From NCBI GenBank assembly GCA_018296165.2, contig JACKQL020000011.1, forward strand, positions 124,001-188,000: a DNA stretch of 64,000 nucleotides. The letters are read 5' to 3'. The translations under genes and the position numbers were made by a program. This document shows, piece by piece, positions 11,573-22,341 of this stretch (its first letter is position 1; every line of letters begins with the position of its first letter). The notes below the pieces were generated by a model. That model did no database searches, was not told where the DNA came from, and saw only the letters and a program-made list of their open reading frames with translations. Origin of the DNA: Termitomyces sp. T153 (lineage: Eukaryota; Basidiomycota; Agaricomycetes; Agaricales; Lyophyllaceae).

Positions 11573-12736
11573 TGTCAGGTTCCGCTGACCTTGGGAGCTC
11601 AGCTGCACTGGGCAAGTCCTTACTAGGCGGGCGTGATCCCCTTGCACTGGTAACTGAACACTCGAAGATGTTCCGGGCACTGATGGCTTGTGCGGATAGT
11701 TGGGGGGATGTGATCCAGACAGATCTGGGGAGGTCCGGAGAAGTCGGATTGTGAGGAAACAAGACGGTCTTGGTGGGGTTCAGGCAGAAGGCCGTACGGG
11801 AGATTCATGGAAGCAAAGGAGTAGGCGGCTGTGTGATCAATGGGAATGGAGCCAGGGTTTGATGGGAGATCATTTGGAGTTGATGGAGTCCGGGACCGAG
11901 CGAAGAGTGAGGTTCGGACCTGGTAAAGGAGTGTCGGGGTTCGTAATCGTAATTGCGGAGTTCGTGAGGTTGTTAAGGTTGATGAAGACTTGGGCACAAT
12001 GGTCAGACGGAGTCACTGAGACAGCGTCAGACGAGATGATATGGAACAAGAGTAGATTTGAGTGGAGGTACGAGACGATAACAAGAATAATAGTGAAATG
12101 GAGACAGGACAGGACCGGGAGACTGAGATAGGACCAGGAGACTGAGATAAAACCGGGAGACTGAGATAAGACTGGGAGACTGAGAGTAAAGAAAATGAAA
12201 CACGAAACACAAAAAGGGAACAATCAGACCATAGGTAACGTTAAGCAATATCAAGACTAGAGTACGAAGAGCTACTCGACGGCTTATATACTGACTACCG
12301 GAGAACTTCGGGGTACATCGGCTGTGGCGGCGGGGCTTGGCGGAGCTTGACGGAGTGGGCGGGTGTTGGTTGTGATTGAGGATTGGGCTGCGCTGATATG
12401 TTGATGGGATCATTGGGGAATGCAGGTTGCCCTGAGGTTGTTGTGATACCCCGGAATAAGTCGGAGGAACCAGGGTGTTGAGTTGATGATGGGTGGCGAA
12501 GATCAGGAACAGCGGGGGTGGTTCTCGGGGTTTGGGAGACCCAGGGTAAGTGTCAGTGGCTGCGGGGAAGGCACCGAAGTTGGCCAGGGGGCCGTCGGAG
12601 TTAGCCGGGGAGGCGTCGGAGTTAGCTGAAATAGGCGCGGGGTATGGGCGGAAGTTCGGCGGAGCGTTGGGGGTTTTTTTGGGGGTTCAGGGGGTTGATG
12701 GACGATGTGCGGGGTTTCGGGGGATGGGTCGTGACA
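11573..12736 (-). repeat. 3' LTR of E1
   Basis: 1164 bp, homologous to the family-S LTRs at 16656, 30998, 39590, 47336, 53638 and 59165. It holds four copies of a roughly 20-bp unit (GGGAGACTGAGATAAGAC on the + strand, 12115-12185), one more than the 5' LTR, which accounts for the 19-bp length difference. Confidence 0.95.
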
Positions 12737-12750
12737 TCACCCCCCCTTCA
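12737..12750 (-). promoter_or_regulatory. Polypurine tract of E1
   Basis: On the - strand the 14 bases directly before the 3' LTR read TGAAGGGGGGGTGA, the purine run that primes plus-strand DNA synthesis. The identical run stands before the 3' LTR of E4 (63739-63752), and a close variant in E2 (32055-32068). Confidence 0.85.
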
Positions 12751-12947
12751 GCGTCGAGACCCTTCAAGACACGGGGGCAGGATGGGGATCGGCGGGGCGT
12801 GGGAGTCAAAGCCAAGCAATATTGATCAATCCGCAGCGAGTGATAGCGGCGTGGGAGATGAAGTCGAAGCGCGGCCGCCGTTTCGTCAGGGTTGTCCTCA
12901 ATCAATTAAAAGCTTTGGGCGTGCCCCGGGGTTTCCCAAATTTCGTC

Positions 12948-14090
12948 ATGTCTTCCCCCAGCATTCCAGTAGTCTCTCCCGCTGATTTGGACGAGGTGGT
13001 GGTGTACGATAGTGGGGGTGAGGAGTTCAAGCGTCGGCGCCGGGGTAGCATCAGGGACCAGAGTTGTAAGTGTTGTCGACTTTTCTTTTTGGATGATTGA
13101 CGGGGCTCCTGTAGAATCGTCCGTGGTAGTAGTAGTGGATTTTCCGGGAGTTCTGAAACGGACCAAGTTTTGTCCCGCGTTGCCAAAGGGGAAGGGGGTG
13201 TCCTCGGCAATGGTCCGGGGGAAGCGTCGAGCCTCCCCGCCCTCGGGGGCAGGACCCAGCAAGAGGCCGCGTGGGCGCGAGTTGTCGGCAGGGCCTCCGG
13301 AGTCCTCCCTTTTTTCTCCTGTCCCGGGCATCCCCTCGGAATGGTCGTCGAGTCCCCCCGCGCCGATTCCTTTGATCACAGAGGTCTTTCTTCACAAGCA
13401 GGTGGAGGCCTTGACGATGTTGTTGGCAGTACGGGAGGGTGAGCTCTGACGGGCAAGGGAGGATCGTGATGCGGCGTGGATGGAGAAAGAAGCGATGGAG
13501 CGGGAGAGGAACACTTTGGTGCGTGTGGCGACGGAGCAAGCGTTAGAGGTGCGGGGCTTGTGGGAGCGTCTGGCACAGATGGAGGGGCAGCCCGCGGGGA
13601 AGCGGAGGGGTGGGGGCGAGTTCCAGAGGGGGATGCGTTGTGGGTGGAGCTGGAGGCGGCGAGGCGGAGGGAGGATTGGTTGGCCAACGAGGCCGCTTCG
13701 GGGCGCACGGGGATCCTTTGTGAGTTGTCTCCCATTCCTCCGTTCGTTACTGACAGTTCATTTTCTGGGTTTAGGCTGGGTGCGGGAGCATCGGGTCCTC
13801 TTGGACGGTGCTTCCATGGCGTTTGCATCGATTCAGGATGGGTTGACGCAGGGATCCGCAGTTCAGCCTCCGGAGTTGAGCCTCTGGAGTTGCAGCAGGG
13901 AATGGCGCGATTGGAGAGGTTGTTGGCGGGGCATTGGCGATGCAATGCGGTGGCCCCGGGGTCATGGTGGGAGGTGGCGGCTGACGCGGGGGAGGCATTG
14001 CCGGGGTTGGCAGAGATCTTAGCAGTGGTGCGGTCCCAGATGGAAGTCGACCTGGGGGTTGGGTTGCCGGGGGGTCCGGGGAGGGAGTGA
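12948..14090 (+). pseudogene. Antisense gene of E1 (three exons, disabled)
   Basis: This gene runs against the element's own transcription. Exons: 12948-13065, 13115-13719 and 13775-14090, with introns of 49 and 55 nt (GTAAGT...GTAG; GTGAGT...TTTAG). The product has a basic KRRRRG cluster near residue 28, a second (SKRPRGRE) near residue 90 and a Glu/Arg-rich, probably coiled-coil segment about 130-235. Compared with E4, this copy has a TAA across the first splice junction, a TGA where E4 has TGG (13447-13449), a 1-base deletion near 13600 and a 14-base duplication near 13880. I do not recognise the family. Nuclear location is an inference from the basic clusters. Confidence 0.75.
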
Positions 14091-16642
14091 GATGGGTGTG
14101 GGCCTCGTTTCTTGTTGCTCTCGGACTTGCCGCCTCCCTCGCCTGGTTGTATATAATTTTTTTTTGTGTACGCAAACATGCCTTTTTCTTGGTCCCTGGG
14201 CGTGTGAAGTGAGGTTTTAGTTTTATATGAGGGCAAAGGAAGCGAAACACGCAGGGGTGTGAGAGGGAGTTGAATCCCTAGTGAATCCAGAGGCAGGGGT
14301 TACGCCCGCTAGTGCCGTCTGTGCTGGCTAGTCCTGGGGTTTGTCAGGACGGGGCGGGGCATCACAGGAAGGGCTCCCGAGGTCCAGCGGGGGTGGTGGG
14401 AGTTCTCTGGTGGAGTCCCGCGGCATTTCGGGTGGTGTTATTGAGTTCGATTCTCGGAAATTCCGACTTCAAATCTTTCACGGTGCCCAGCGGGTTTGGG
14501 GCTTTGGTTTTCTTGGCAGTGCAGTTGGCGGGGGGGGGAACGGAGGTCTCCCCATGATCTGGCCCTTATGCCGGCACTGGTGGCAAAGGCGGCAGGGCCT
14601 TCTTCATTGGTGGGGTTCGGTGAGGCGAGGTTTGTCCTCGTGGCATAGTTGGTCCGGGTCGGGGTTTTGTTCCGGAGTATTGCGTCTGTGGGCGGGCATG
14701 TTCAGGTGGTGCTTTGGTGTGCTCCGGAGTGTCAATGACCAAGGGGGCAGAATGTGGGGTGATCAGTCCCGACCAGTTTCTTCGGGCCCAGAGCCGAAAT
14801 TTGAGGTTCCGGATCATCTACGTGACATTGCTCTTCTAACCAAAGGTAAGTCCCGAGACGGATGGAGGAGTCTTACGTATTTTCTGATACTTCCTCGAGT
14901 TCGGAGGTCTGGGGGTTGGTGGTTCCTTCGTCGGGGAAGGAGTGGGTGGTCCTGGAGTCGACACAAGGGTCACTCGGTGGGGGTTTGTTGGTTATTCACG
15001 GTTGTTGGGGCGGCGGGGAGGTCAGTCGTGGCAGGGTCGAGGCAACTCTTTATTCGTGTTCCGGAGTGGCCCGGAGATTGTTGCAAGTGTGGGGGGTGGC
15101 AGTGGGGAGAGGCACCGCTCGCTTTTCTGGATGCTCCGATGATGTGGTCTCTGTTTGACGGACATATTCTGGCGTAGGGGCGCAATTCGGAGTGGGTGGT
15201 GGTTTCTGGTCGCGGAGTTGGGGCTACCCGGGCATCATTGTTGGGCTGGCGCCGTGAGTTCTCTTGATCAAATGTCGTGGTCGGAGCGGAGGCCCTGGAG
15301 TCGTGTCACCAGAGTCTGGAGCTCTGTTGAAGGGTTCAGAGGGGGTCTGGGTCGGGCAGTTTTGGGCTGGCGCGGGATTGTTTGGGTCATCAGGCCAGGT
15401 GGGGGAGGTCCTTTGAGGATATTGGAGTGTGTGCCCTTTGGGTCGTTGGGTCGCTTAAATGGCCGATCGTCGTTTTCTGGGTGATGGTAGGGCTTCTCCC
15501 TCCCTTATATGAACATGTCAGTGAATTTAGAGTACTTAGGGAACTACTTCGTATAGGGTCCTTTTTTCTATAGTTAGTTTGGGGTGGCTCCTATGCTGGG
15601 GATTCCTTTGTGGGAGGTGGCGTAGTCTGGTGGTGGAGTTTAGGCTTGGGGTGGCATGCAGGGGGGTTTTGGCATCCAGGGTCCTCATTGTCGGGGGCTC
15701 CAGATTGTGTGGGGGAGGGTGGTGAAATAGCGGTGTGGTCCGGAGTTGTCCCTTGTCAGGAGTGGGGTGCCGTGGTTCTCCTTATTAACGTCTAGAGGCT
15801 TGGGGATGCTTTGGTCTTGTTCCCGGGTTGTCGGGGTCGGGTCGGAGGTGTCGGGGCCCCTTCATTTGTTGGGCGGAGGTGACGGCCAAATCGACCGAGG
15901 TCCGGAAGCAGGTCCTGGGGTTGGAGCGTAGCCTAGGTCTGAGGTTCTTGTTCGGTGGTTGGGGTTGTTGGGTCAAGCTTAATTTTGGTGGTTTCGGGGC
16001 TAGTTGTCGGAGGGTTTAGTTCCTCGGAAAGGGGGGGGGGGTCGGGGTGAGGGTCAGGGGTTGATAGTAGGGTTCGGTGATGTTGTCGGCATTTAATTGC
16101 ATCCATCGGTCTGCGGAGTTGCTAGTGGGCCGGCAGATCCACAGGTGGGCTTTGAAGAAGCGTGTTCTCAGTGGTCTCATCGGGTTGGCAATCCTCATGC
16201 AAGGGGTGACTGCTTCGCGGTGGGTTGGTGTTATTGTTTGTTGGAGGGTTGGCGTGGTGCTGGAGACATTGTTGCTCATTTGGTCAGATGGTCGGCAGGT
16301 TTTTAGGATGTTGTTCTTTGGGTGATGTTGGGGTCAACTTTGTGCGAGAGAACGGAGTTGGCGGAGAGGGTGAGGGTGGGGGTGGGAGATGATTTGACGG
16401 TTTGCACAAGGGGTTGGAGGTTGGGTGGGAGTTGGGGAGGGTGTCTGTGGGGGAGCCATTGTATGGAAGTAACCGGAGCGGAGGGGACGTTTGGTGTCGG
16501 ATCCGCAACTCAATGTCCCTCGGCAAATTGGGCAGGGCCGTATGAATCATAAGGGTTTCCAGGCATGGGTAGACCATAGACATCGGAGTTATTTGATTGT
16601 GTGTGCGGAGATAATGTGGGCATCATGGACGGGGTAAGGTAG
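14091..16642 (-). other. E1 internal sense region, gag leader plus unassigned sequence
   Basis: In the sense (-) direction the first 300 bp after the primer-binding site encode a Pro/Ser-rich stretch (open at 16583-16284; the neighbouring frame holds DVYGLPMPGNPYDSYG, like the Gag start of E3). The rest, to the end of the antisense gene, is GC-rich and open in several frames on both strands by composition only. I found no capsid core, zinc knuckle or Pol motif. Confidence 0.5.
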
Positions 16643-16654
16643 AGTCTTGATATT
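16643..16654 (-). promoter_or_regulatory. Self-priming primer-binding site of E1
   Basis: On the - strand, AATATCAAGACT starts one base inside the 5' LTR. It is the exact complement of AGTCTTGATATT in the LTR (17311-17322), where the transcript should begin. It does not look like the 3' end of a tRNA. This is the layout of Tf1/sushi elements, whose RNA primes its own reverse transcription. Confidence 0.8.
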
Positions 16655-16655
16655 A

Positions 16656-17800
16656 TGTCAGGTTCCGCTGACCTCGGGGGCTCAGCTGCACTGGGCAAGT
16701 CCTTACTAGGTGGGCGTGATCCCCTTGCACTGGTAACCAAACACTCGAAGACGTTCCGGGCACTGATGGCTTGTGCGGATAGTTGGGGGGATGTGATCCA
16801 GACAGATCTGGGGAGGTCCGGAGAAGTCGGATTGTGAGGAAATGAGACAGTCTTAGCGGGGTTCAGGCAGAAGGCTGTACGGGAGATTTGCGGAAGCGAA
16901 GGAGTAGGCGGCTGTGTGATCAATGGGAACGGAGCCGGGGTTTGATGGGAGATCATTTGGAGTTGATGGAGTCTGGGACCAAGCGAAGAGCGAGGTTCAG
17001 ACCTGGTGAAGGAGCATCGGGGGTCGTAATCGTAATCACGGAGTTTGTGAGGTCGTTAGGGTTGATGAAGACTTGGGCACAATGGTCGGACGGAGTCACT
17101 GAGACAGCGTCAAATGAGATGATATGGAACAAGAGTAAATTCAAGTGGAGATACAAGACGATAACGAGAATAATAGCGAAATGGAGACAAGACAAGACCG
17201 GGAGACTGAGATAAGACCGGGAGACTGAGATAAGACTGGGAGACTGAGAGTAAAGAGAATGAAACATGAAACACAAAAAGGGAACAATCAGACCATAGGT
17301 AACGTTAAGCAATATCAAGACTAGAGTACAAAGAGCTACTCGATGGCTTATATACTGACTACCGGAGAACTTCGGGGTACATCGGCTGCGGCGGCGGGGC
17401 TTGGCAGAGCTTGACGGAGTGGGCGGGTGTTGGTTGTGATTGAGGATTGGGCTGCGCTGATATGTTGATGGGATCATTGGGGAATGCGGGTCGCCCTGAG
17501 GTTGTTGTGATACCCCGGAATAAGTCGGAGGAACCAGGGTGTTGAGTTGATGATGGGTGGCAAAGATTGGAAATAGCGGGGGTGGTTCTCGGGGTTCGGG
17601 AGACCCAGGGTAAGTGTCAGTGGCTGCGGGGAAGGCACCGAAGTTGGCCAGGGGGCTGTCGGAGTTAGCCGGGGAGGCGTCAGAGTTAGCCAAAATAGGC
17701 GCGGGGTATGGGCGGAAGTTTGGCGGAGCGTTGGGGGTTTTTTTGGGGGTTCGGGGGGTTGATGGATGATGTGCGGGGTTTCGGGGGACGGGTCGTGACA
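16656..17800 (-). repeat. 5' LTR of E1
   Basis: 1145 bp, with TGTCACGACCC at its upstream end and ACCTGACA at the internal end. It contains the promoter described at 17311-17354 and three copies of the 20-bp unit just downstream of the predicted start. Confidence 0.95.
17311..17354 (-). promoter_or_regulatory. E1 LTR promoter: TATA box and predicted transcript start
   Basis: TATATAA lies at 17348-17354 on the - strand, and the self-complementary 12-mer starts 32 nt downstream at 17322. That is the usual TATA-to-start distance, which places the 12-mer at the very 5' end of the RNA, as self-priming requires. Confidence 0.7.
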
Positions 17801-17805
17801 CCAGC
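17801..17805. repeat. Target-site duplication of E1, right copy
   Basis: CCAGC, identical to 11568-11572. Confidence 0.95.
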
Positions 17806-19534
17806 CACTGATGATGACCATAATTTTTTTGAGGATGCTACAATGGTAGATGATATATATCCTATCCCCATCAAGCATAGCAAGGTAAATTTTCATGGAA
17901 AAATTGTGCAACATATTATTGTTCATATCTTATAGACACAGGCAGACTATCTCAATGACTTCATCAACTATGTTCTACAGTTGCTCAATGGTTTACTCAG
18001 TTGTGAATCCATTGGTGATAGTAGCTATTGTCATGCATGTCCTGACAAATATCTTGCATGATGGTGATGCCATGATTGCATTGGTTCAAGACTTCTTTGT
18101 CATAAGTGTTTATGCCAAACACACCAGTCCAACCCACTTCACTGACTAAAGATATGGAATGGCAAATACTTCCAGCCCATGAACTTATCTGATGCAGGTG
18201 GCTATCTCTATGTTCTTCACCATGCAATTCACAATTGCCATGGTGGCATGACCTGAGTGAATGTTCCTGAGAACTAAGCCATCCAGACTGAGTGAATGTT
18301 CCTGAGGACTAAGCCATCCAGAGTATGTCAACATTGTCATGGTGCTATTAGGCATGCTGAAATTACTAATACAGGTCATGATGAACCAATTGATATTGAT
18401 ATAGAAACAGGGATTGATAGAAACATGTTTCCAGCACCAGATCTGCTGGCAAAAATGCAGTTTTTATCAAGTAATCCATCTCTGAAAATGCAGTTTTTAG
18501 CAGTGTATCCATTCCACAGAGTGGTGGATCCACTGTCCAATTCATTGCTGCAGCAGGAGCAATGGTTTTTGTCAATGGATTCTATGGATCTGGGGTCAAA
18601 TCCATCAAATGTCTCTATGCCTACCTCACATGCCAAAATTCTGGTTAGAATTCAGATATTAGAAGAGAAACAACAGGAACTAGAGGACAATGACACTATG
18701 GAAGGTGGAAAACTGCTATTGGAACAAGTACCAATGGAAGATGTTCCTTCACATGGACCACAAGAAATGGAGAAAAATCATACTGCTCATGTTGATGGAC
18801 TTCCTCCCTCTGCAGCCACTGCTGGTTTTAATCTGCCATCTGCATATGGGTGCTATATTGAGAGATTTGATTGCTTTGGAAACCTGATTGCACACATTAT
18901 ACATATAACTGGTGTGCACTACATCAGTGTTGTTGCATGCAAGTGTTCTGGCCAAGATGTCTGGATTGAGGATGTCATTCACTCCCAGCTGATTCTTAGC
19001 ACATTTGACCAAACAAGAACATATTTTACAATAGCCATTCTGAACAATTTTTGTCTGACTAATTTAGAGTGCAAAGCCTCTGCTTATCAGTATTGGCAGA
19101 AACTTGTGAGGATTACTTCATCAATTGCTTCTTCAGGTGAAGTAGATAACCTCTATCATGAAATATGATGACTTTTGCATTCATGGTGCTGGTTAAAAAA
19201 ATTTGAAATGAGCAGGTTTTGGACATGATGAGACAAAAGAACCAATGGCACCAGAGCATGGTGAGCTTGCAATATTCTGTCCCACTTGTCCTCAACCAGG
19301 AGTGAAGGAGTGAATATTCCATCAAACTGGGAAGAAGATCCATTTCAGTGGAAGTTCAATTGCTTATTAATGATGGATGGAAACTTTAAGGCAGATCATG
19401 TCCATCATCATAATCCTGCTCAGGATGTATGGCATTCCAAAGGAGGTGGAATGATGCCCAGGAGGGATGAACTTGATGAATATTTTGAGTTTGCAAAGGA
19501 TAGACCAACAGTGAGTTTTTTCTTGGATTGCTAA
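17806..19534 (+). pseudogene. KDZ transposase gene, main surviving part (CxC2 domain and DGNF motif)
   Basis: The exon continuing from 11572 ends at 17884 and splices over a 51-nt intron (GTAAAT...TATAG) in phase 0 to 17936. The next exon encodes a cysteine cluster (CHAC, CHDC, CHKC, then Q-T-H and N-C-H; 17996-18240) of the CxC2 type found in fungal KDZ (Kyakuja-Dileera-Zisupton) transposases. The later part has FTIAILNNFCLTNLECKASA and, after a frameshift, GFGHD, IFCPTCPQPGV and DGNFKADH (near 19377-19400), the KDZ signature with the first catalytic Asp. The coding sequence ends near 19510 at a GTGAGT donor and the C-terminal half is missing. CGA-to-TGA stops and a 35-bp duplication (18253-18322) disable it. 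Confidence 0.85.
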
Positions 19535-19805
19535 CATGTGCCATTATTGATTGACTATTAATGTTTGCATCCAAATTGCCCCCATCTGCCATCTGATATC
19601 CACCATCCACTGTCTGTGGCCCAAATATCTGCCACTGTAGGAGGGGAGCAGAGGGCTATAGCATAGATCCTATCACCTAATTCAATGGTTTTGTCTGGAG
19701 ACTCTGGGTCCAGAGCTCTGGTGGATTCTTCTTTGCTTTCCTCTTCCTCTTGAGGTATACACCCAACACCTTGAACATCCTCATAGAGGGCCTCTCTAGG
19801 AGGGA
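19535..19805. other. Junction region between KDZ remnant and Gypsy G2
   Basis: From the GTGAGT donor at about 19510 the sequence is intron-like to about 19620. From about 19680 onward there are fragments that could be the reverse transcriptase of G2, but no motif is certain. Confidence 0.3.
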
Positions 19806-19849
19806 ATGCTCAAGAGGGGGGGGACTCAGGAGGTCAAGATCAGCATAAA

Positions 19850-20560
19850 GGAGATGCCCTGCACAACAGGCATGCAGATGGACCCCATTAAAGTAGCAGG
19901 TGTAGTGGAGTGGCCCAAGTCAAGGGACAAGAAGGAAGTGCAGGCCTTTCTTGGGTTTGTAACTTCTACTGGAGGTTCATACAGGATTTCTCCCACCATG
20001 CACATCCTCTCTTTGACCTCACAATCAAGGATACAGCATGGTGATGGGATTTCTTGCGGCAAGCTGCCTTTAGTGCCCTCAAGCAAGCTGTGACCTCAAA
20101 GCCTGTCTTCCTGTTCCCAGATGACAATTCTCTCTTCCATGTTGCAGCAGATAGCTCAGACTTTGCCATGAAAGCAGTCTTCTCTCAGCAGTCAAAGGGG
20201 GATGGCAAGTGGCATCCAGTAGCCTTCTACTCCAAAAACCTTAATGCAGTAAAATGGAACCATGAGATCCATGACAAAGAGATGCTTGCCATTATTTGGT
20301 CCTTCAAAGAATAGCAGCATTTCCTTGAGGGTGCATGACATAAGTTTGAAGTCTGGACAGACTACAAGAACCTTGAGTACTTTCATTCTGCTAAGAAACT
20401 CAATCATTACCAAGCTCAGTGGTCTCTGTATCTGGCCAACTTTGACTTCTCACTGCATCACAAGCCTGGACAGAGCATGGGAAAACTGTCCAGGCAGGCT
20501 GACTATGGCATGGGAGAAGGGGATAATGACAACATTGTCCTTCTCAAGCTTGAGCTCTTT
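19850..20560 (+). pseudogene. pol: RT connection and RNase H region (G2)
   Basis: Two frames together give VEWPKSRDKKEVQAFLGFV (connection), then LFHVAADSSDFAMKAVFSQQ, PVAFYSKNLNAVKWNHEIHD and KEMLAIIWSFKE (20054-20314), the RNase H core with its Asp, Ser-Asp and Glu positions. Further on, VWTDYKNLEYF and FDFSLHHKPGQ complete the domain. At least two frameshifts and several stops are present. Confidence 0.85.
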
Positions 20561-20806
20561 GCTATCCATGCTTTAGAAGAGATTGTTGTCCAAGGGGAAA
20601 AGGCAAACATCCTCAGAGACATCTGAAGAGGGAACTGGGAGAGTGTGCAAGAGAATGCTATTGCACAGGCTGCACAGGCCCTACAAGCTTAACAAGCAAG
20701 CAGAGTTCAGTCTGTGCATGCAGATGAGTGGGGTCTTCAGGATGGACTTCTGACCTTCCAAGGATGCATTTATGTGCTTAACATTTCAGAACTTTGCTGA
20801 TGCATT

Positions 20807-21592
20807 GTGGAGCAACATCATAACTCTCAAGTAGCTGAACATTTTGGAAGGGGGAAGACATTGGAGCTGGTATTCCAGTATTACTGGTGGCCTCGAATCT
20901 CCCAATATGTAGGCACCTACACTAGCACTCCTGATCTCTGCCTCTGCACCAAGCCTCACTGTCAAGCACCCATGGGCCAGCTCCACCCACTCCCTATTCT
21001 GGCTGCTTGCTGGAGTGTTGCATCAGTAGATTTCATTGTGGAACTCCCAGATGCTCATGAGTATAGCAAACAGGCTCACTTTATCCCTACCCACACCACA
21101 TGCTCTGCCTTAAGAGCAGCTAGCCTGTATTGAAAAAATGTCTGGAAGCTCTATGGTCTGTTGGATGGGTATGTCTCTGACTGAGGCCCCCAATTTGTGG
21201 CAGAGTTTACTTGGGAATTGTACTGCCTGCTCAGAGTGAAGCTCCATACCACCACAGCCTACCACCCTCAGTCAGATAGATGGATAGAACATGTTATCAG
21301 GAACTGGAACAGTATCTCCACCCTTTTATGTAATGAGAAGCAGAATGACTGGGACAAGCTCCTGCCAGATGCTGAGTTCCAGTATAACAACCATGTTCAC
21401 TGTTCCAAGCAGATGACTCCTTTTTTCCTAGACACTAACAGGCACTCCCATATGGGATTTGAGCCTCAAGCATGCCCTTCTACAAATGACTCCATGAATG
21501 AGTTTGTGAACAGAATGAAGAAGATGCAGGAAGAGGCAAAGGCTGCATTGGTAAAGGCCAAGGATGACATGGCATGGTACTATGATTGCTGA
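20807..21592 (+). pseudogene. Integrase (G2)
   Basis: The open pieces 20807-21133 and 21197-21592 hold YYWWPRISQYVGTY, a cysteine pair of the HHCC domain (CLCTKPHC) and the core strand VASVDFIVELP with the first catalytic Asp. They also hold a DGYVSD-like second Asp region near 21160-21180 and HTTTAYHPQSD ending in the Glu region. Stops at 21134 and 21181 and the change of a conserved Gly-Gln-Thr-Glu to DRWIE show decay. Confidence 0.85.
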
Positions 21593-21849
21593 TGGTCACC
21601 AGCCCCAGTTTACAAGCCCAGAGACTATGTGTACTTGGATAGCTTGGACATTACATTAAAACAACAAGGCCATCTCAGAAGCTGTTACATTGTCATCTTG
21701 GTGGCAAAGAAGGTAGGGCCTTTAGCATACTGACTAAAGCTCCCAGCAGGCCTATGTCAATTGCACCACTTTTTCCAGCTCCAGAAGATCTGATCCCTAG
21801 CTGCTGCCCTAAGCCACCCCCACTACCAGTCCTGGTCAATGATGAGTAG

Positions 21850-21926
21850 GAGTATAAAGTGGAGGAAATCTTAGATAGCAGGATATTCTGAGGCAAGCTG
21901 CAGTTCAAAGTGAAGTGAAAGGGATA
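21850..21926 (+). pseudogene. Chromodomain of G2, first half
   Basis: EYKVEEILDSRIF-x-GKLQFKVK starts a chromodomain just before the LINE. The second half (YGIEDISWEPQ..., 28173-28280) lies on the other side, in the same frame. Confidence 0.8.
21913..21926. repeat. LINE target-site duplication, left copy
   Basis: AAGTGAAAGGGATA here and AAGTGGAAGGGATA at 28159-28172 match at 13 of 14 bases. The mismatch turns the chromodomain Trp codon TGG into TGA in the left copy. Confidence 0.85.
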
Positions 21927-22341
21927 GACCACTTCTTGATCTAAAATCATCACCTGTCTACTGTGGGAACCTAGGTTAGAATACACCTGGAGGAACACAG
22001 AGGCAGAGAAGGCAATAGACTAGAAGTAATTAACCTTAAAAACACTATAACAACTATTGAAGGAAATGCCACCACCCAGCAGTGGACCTGTGACCAAAAA
22101 CAACAGCTAGACAACAAGAAAGCAACCCACCTAGGGAGTCACAACACAAAGCATAGTAAACACTAATGCAACCAAATCAAAAGACCAGGAGCTGAAGCTG
22201 GAAACAAAGGAGGAAGCAAGGGAATAGCTATCTGACAATTAATTCCTGGTGAAGCAGGATGAACTCATAAAAATCAACATGCTGAAAGCCCTGATCCTAA
22301 TGGCAGGCAAGAGCAGAGTACCAGCAGATGTGTGAGACAGG

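Larger units (their letters stand above)
11573..17800 (-). mobile_element. Non-autonomous family-S LTR retrotransposon E1, full length
   Basis: Two direct LTRs (11573-12736 and 16656-17800) with TGTCA...TGACA ends, flanked by CCAGC, bound a 6228-bp element in - orientation. The internal 3919 bp has a self-priming binding site at 16643-16654, a polypurine tract at 12737-12750 and an antisense three-exon gene at 12948-14090. No protease, reverse transcriptase, RNase H or integrase sequence is visible, so it must have moved with enzymes from an autonomous relative such as E2/E3. The CpG content is high. The two LTRs differ at scattered sites, many being C/T or G/A at CpG, and by one extra repeat unit in the left LTR. 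It sits in frame inside a KDZ gene. Confidence 0.92.

Noticed and set aside
13376..14236. 286-codon open frame on the - strand of E1
   Set aside because: It is the mirror of the antisense gene in GC-rich DNA (Pro/Ser/Thr/Ala-rich), and the + strand frame has introns, phase conservation and similarity to E2.
14310..16020. Many 60-280-codon frames on both strands inside E1
   Set aside because: High GC and few stops by composition; no conserved motif and no matching frame in E4.
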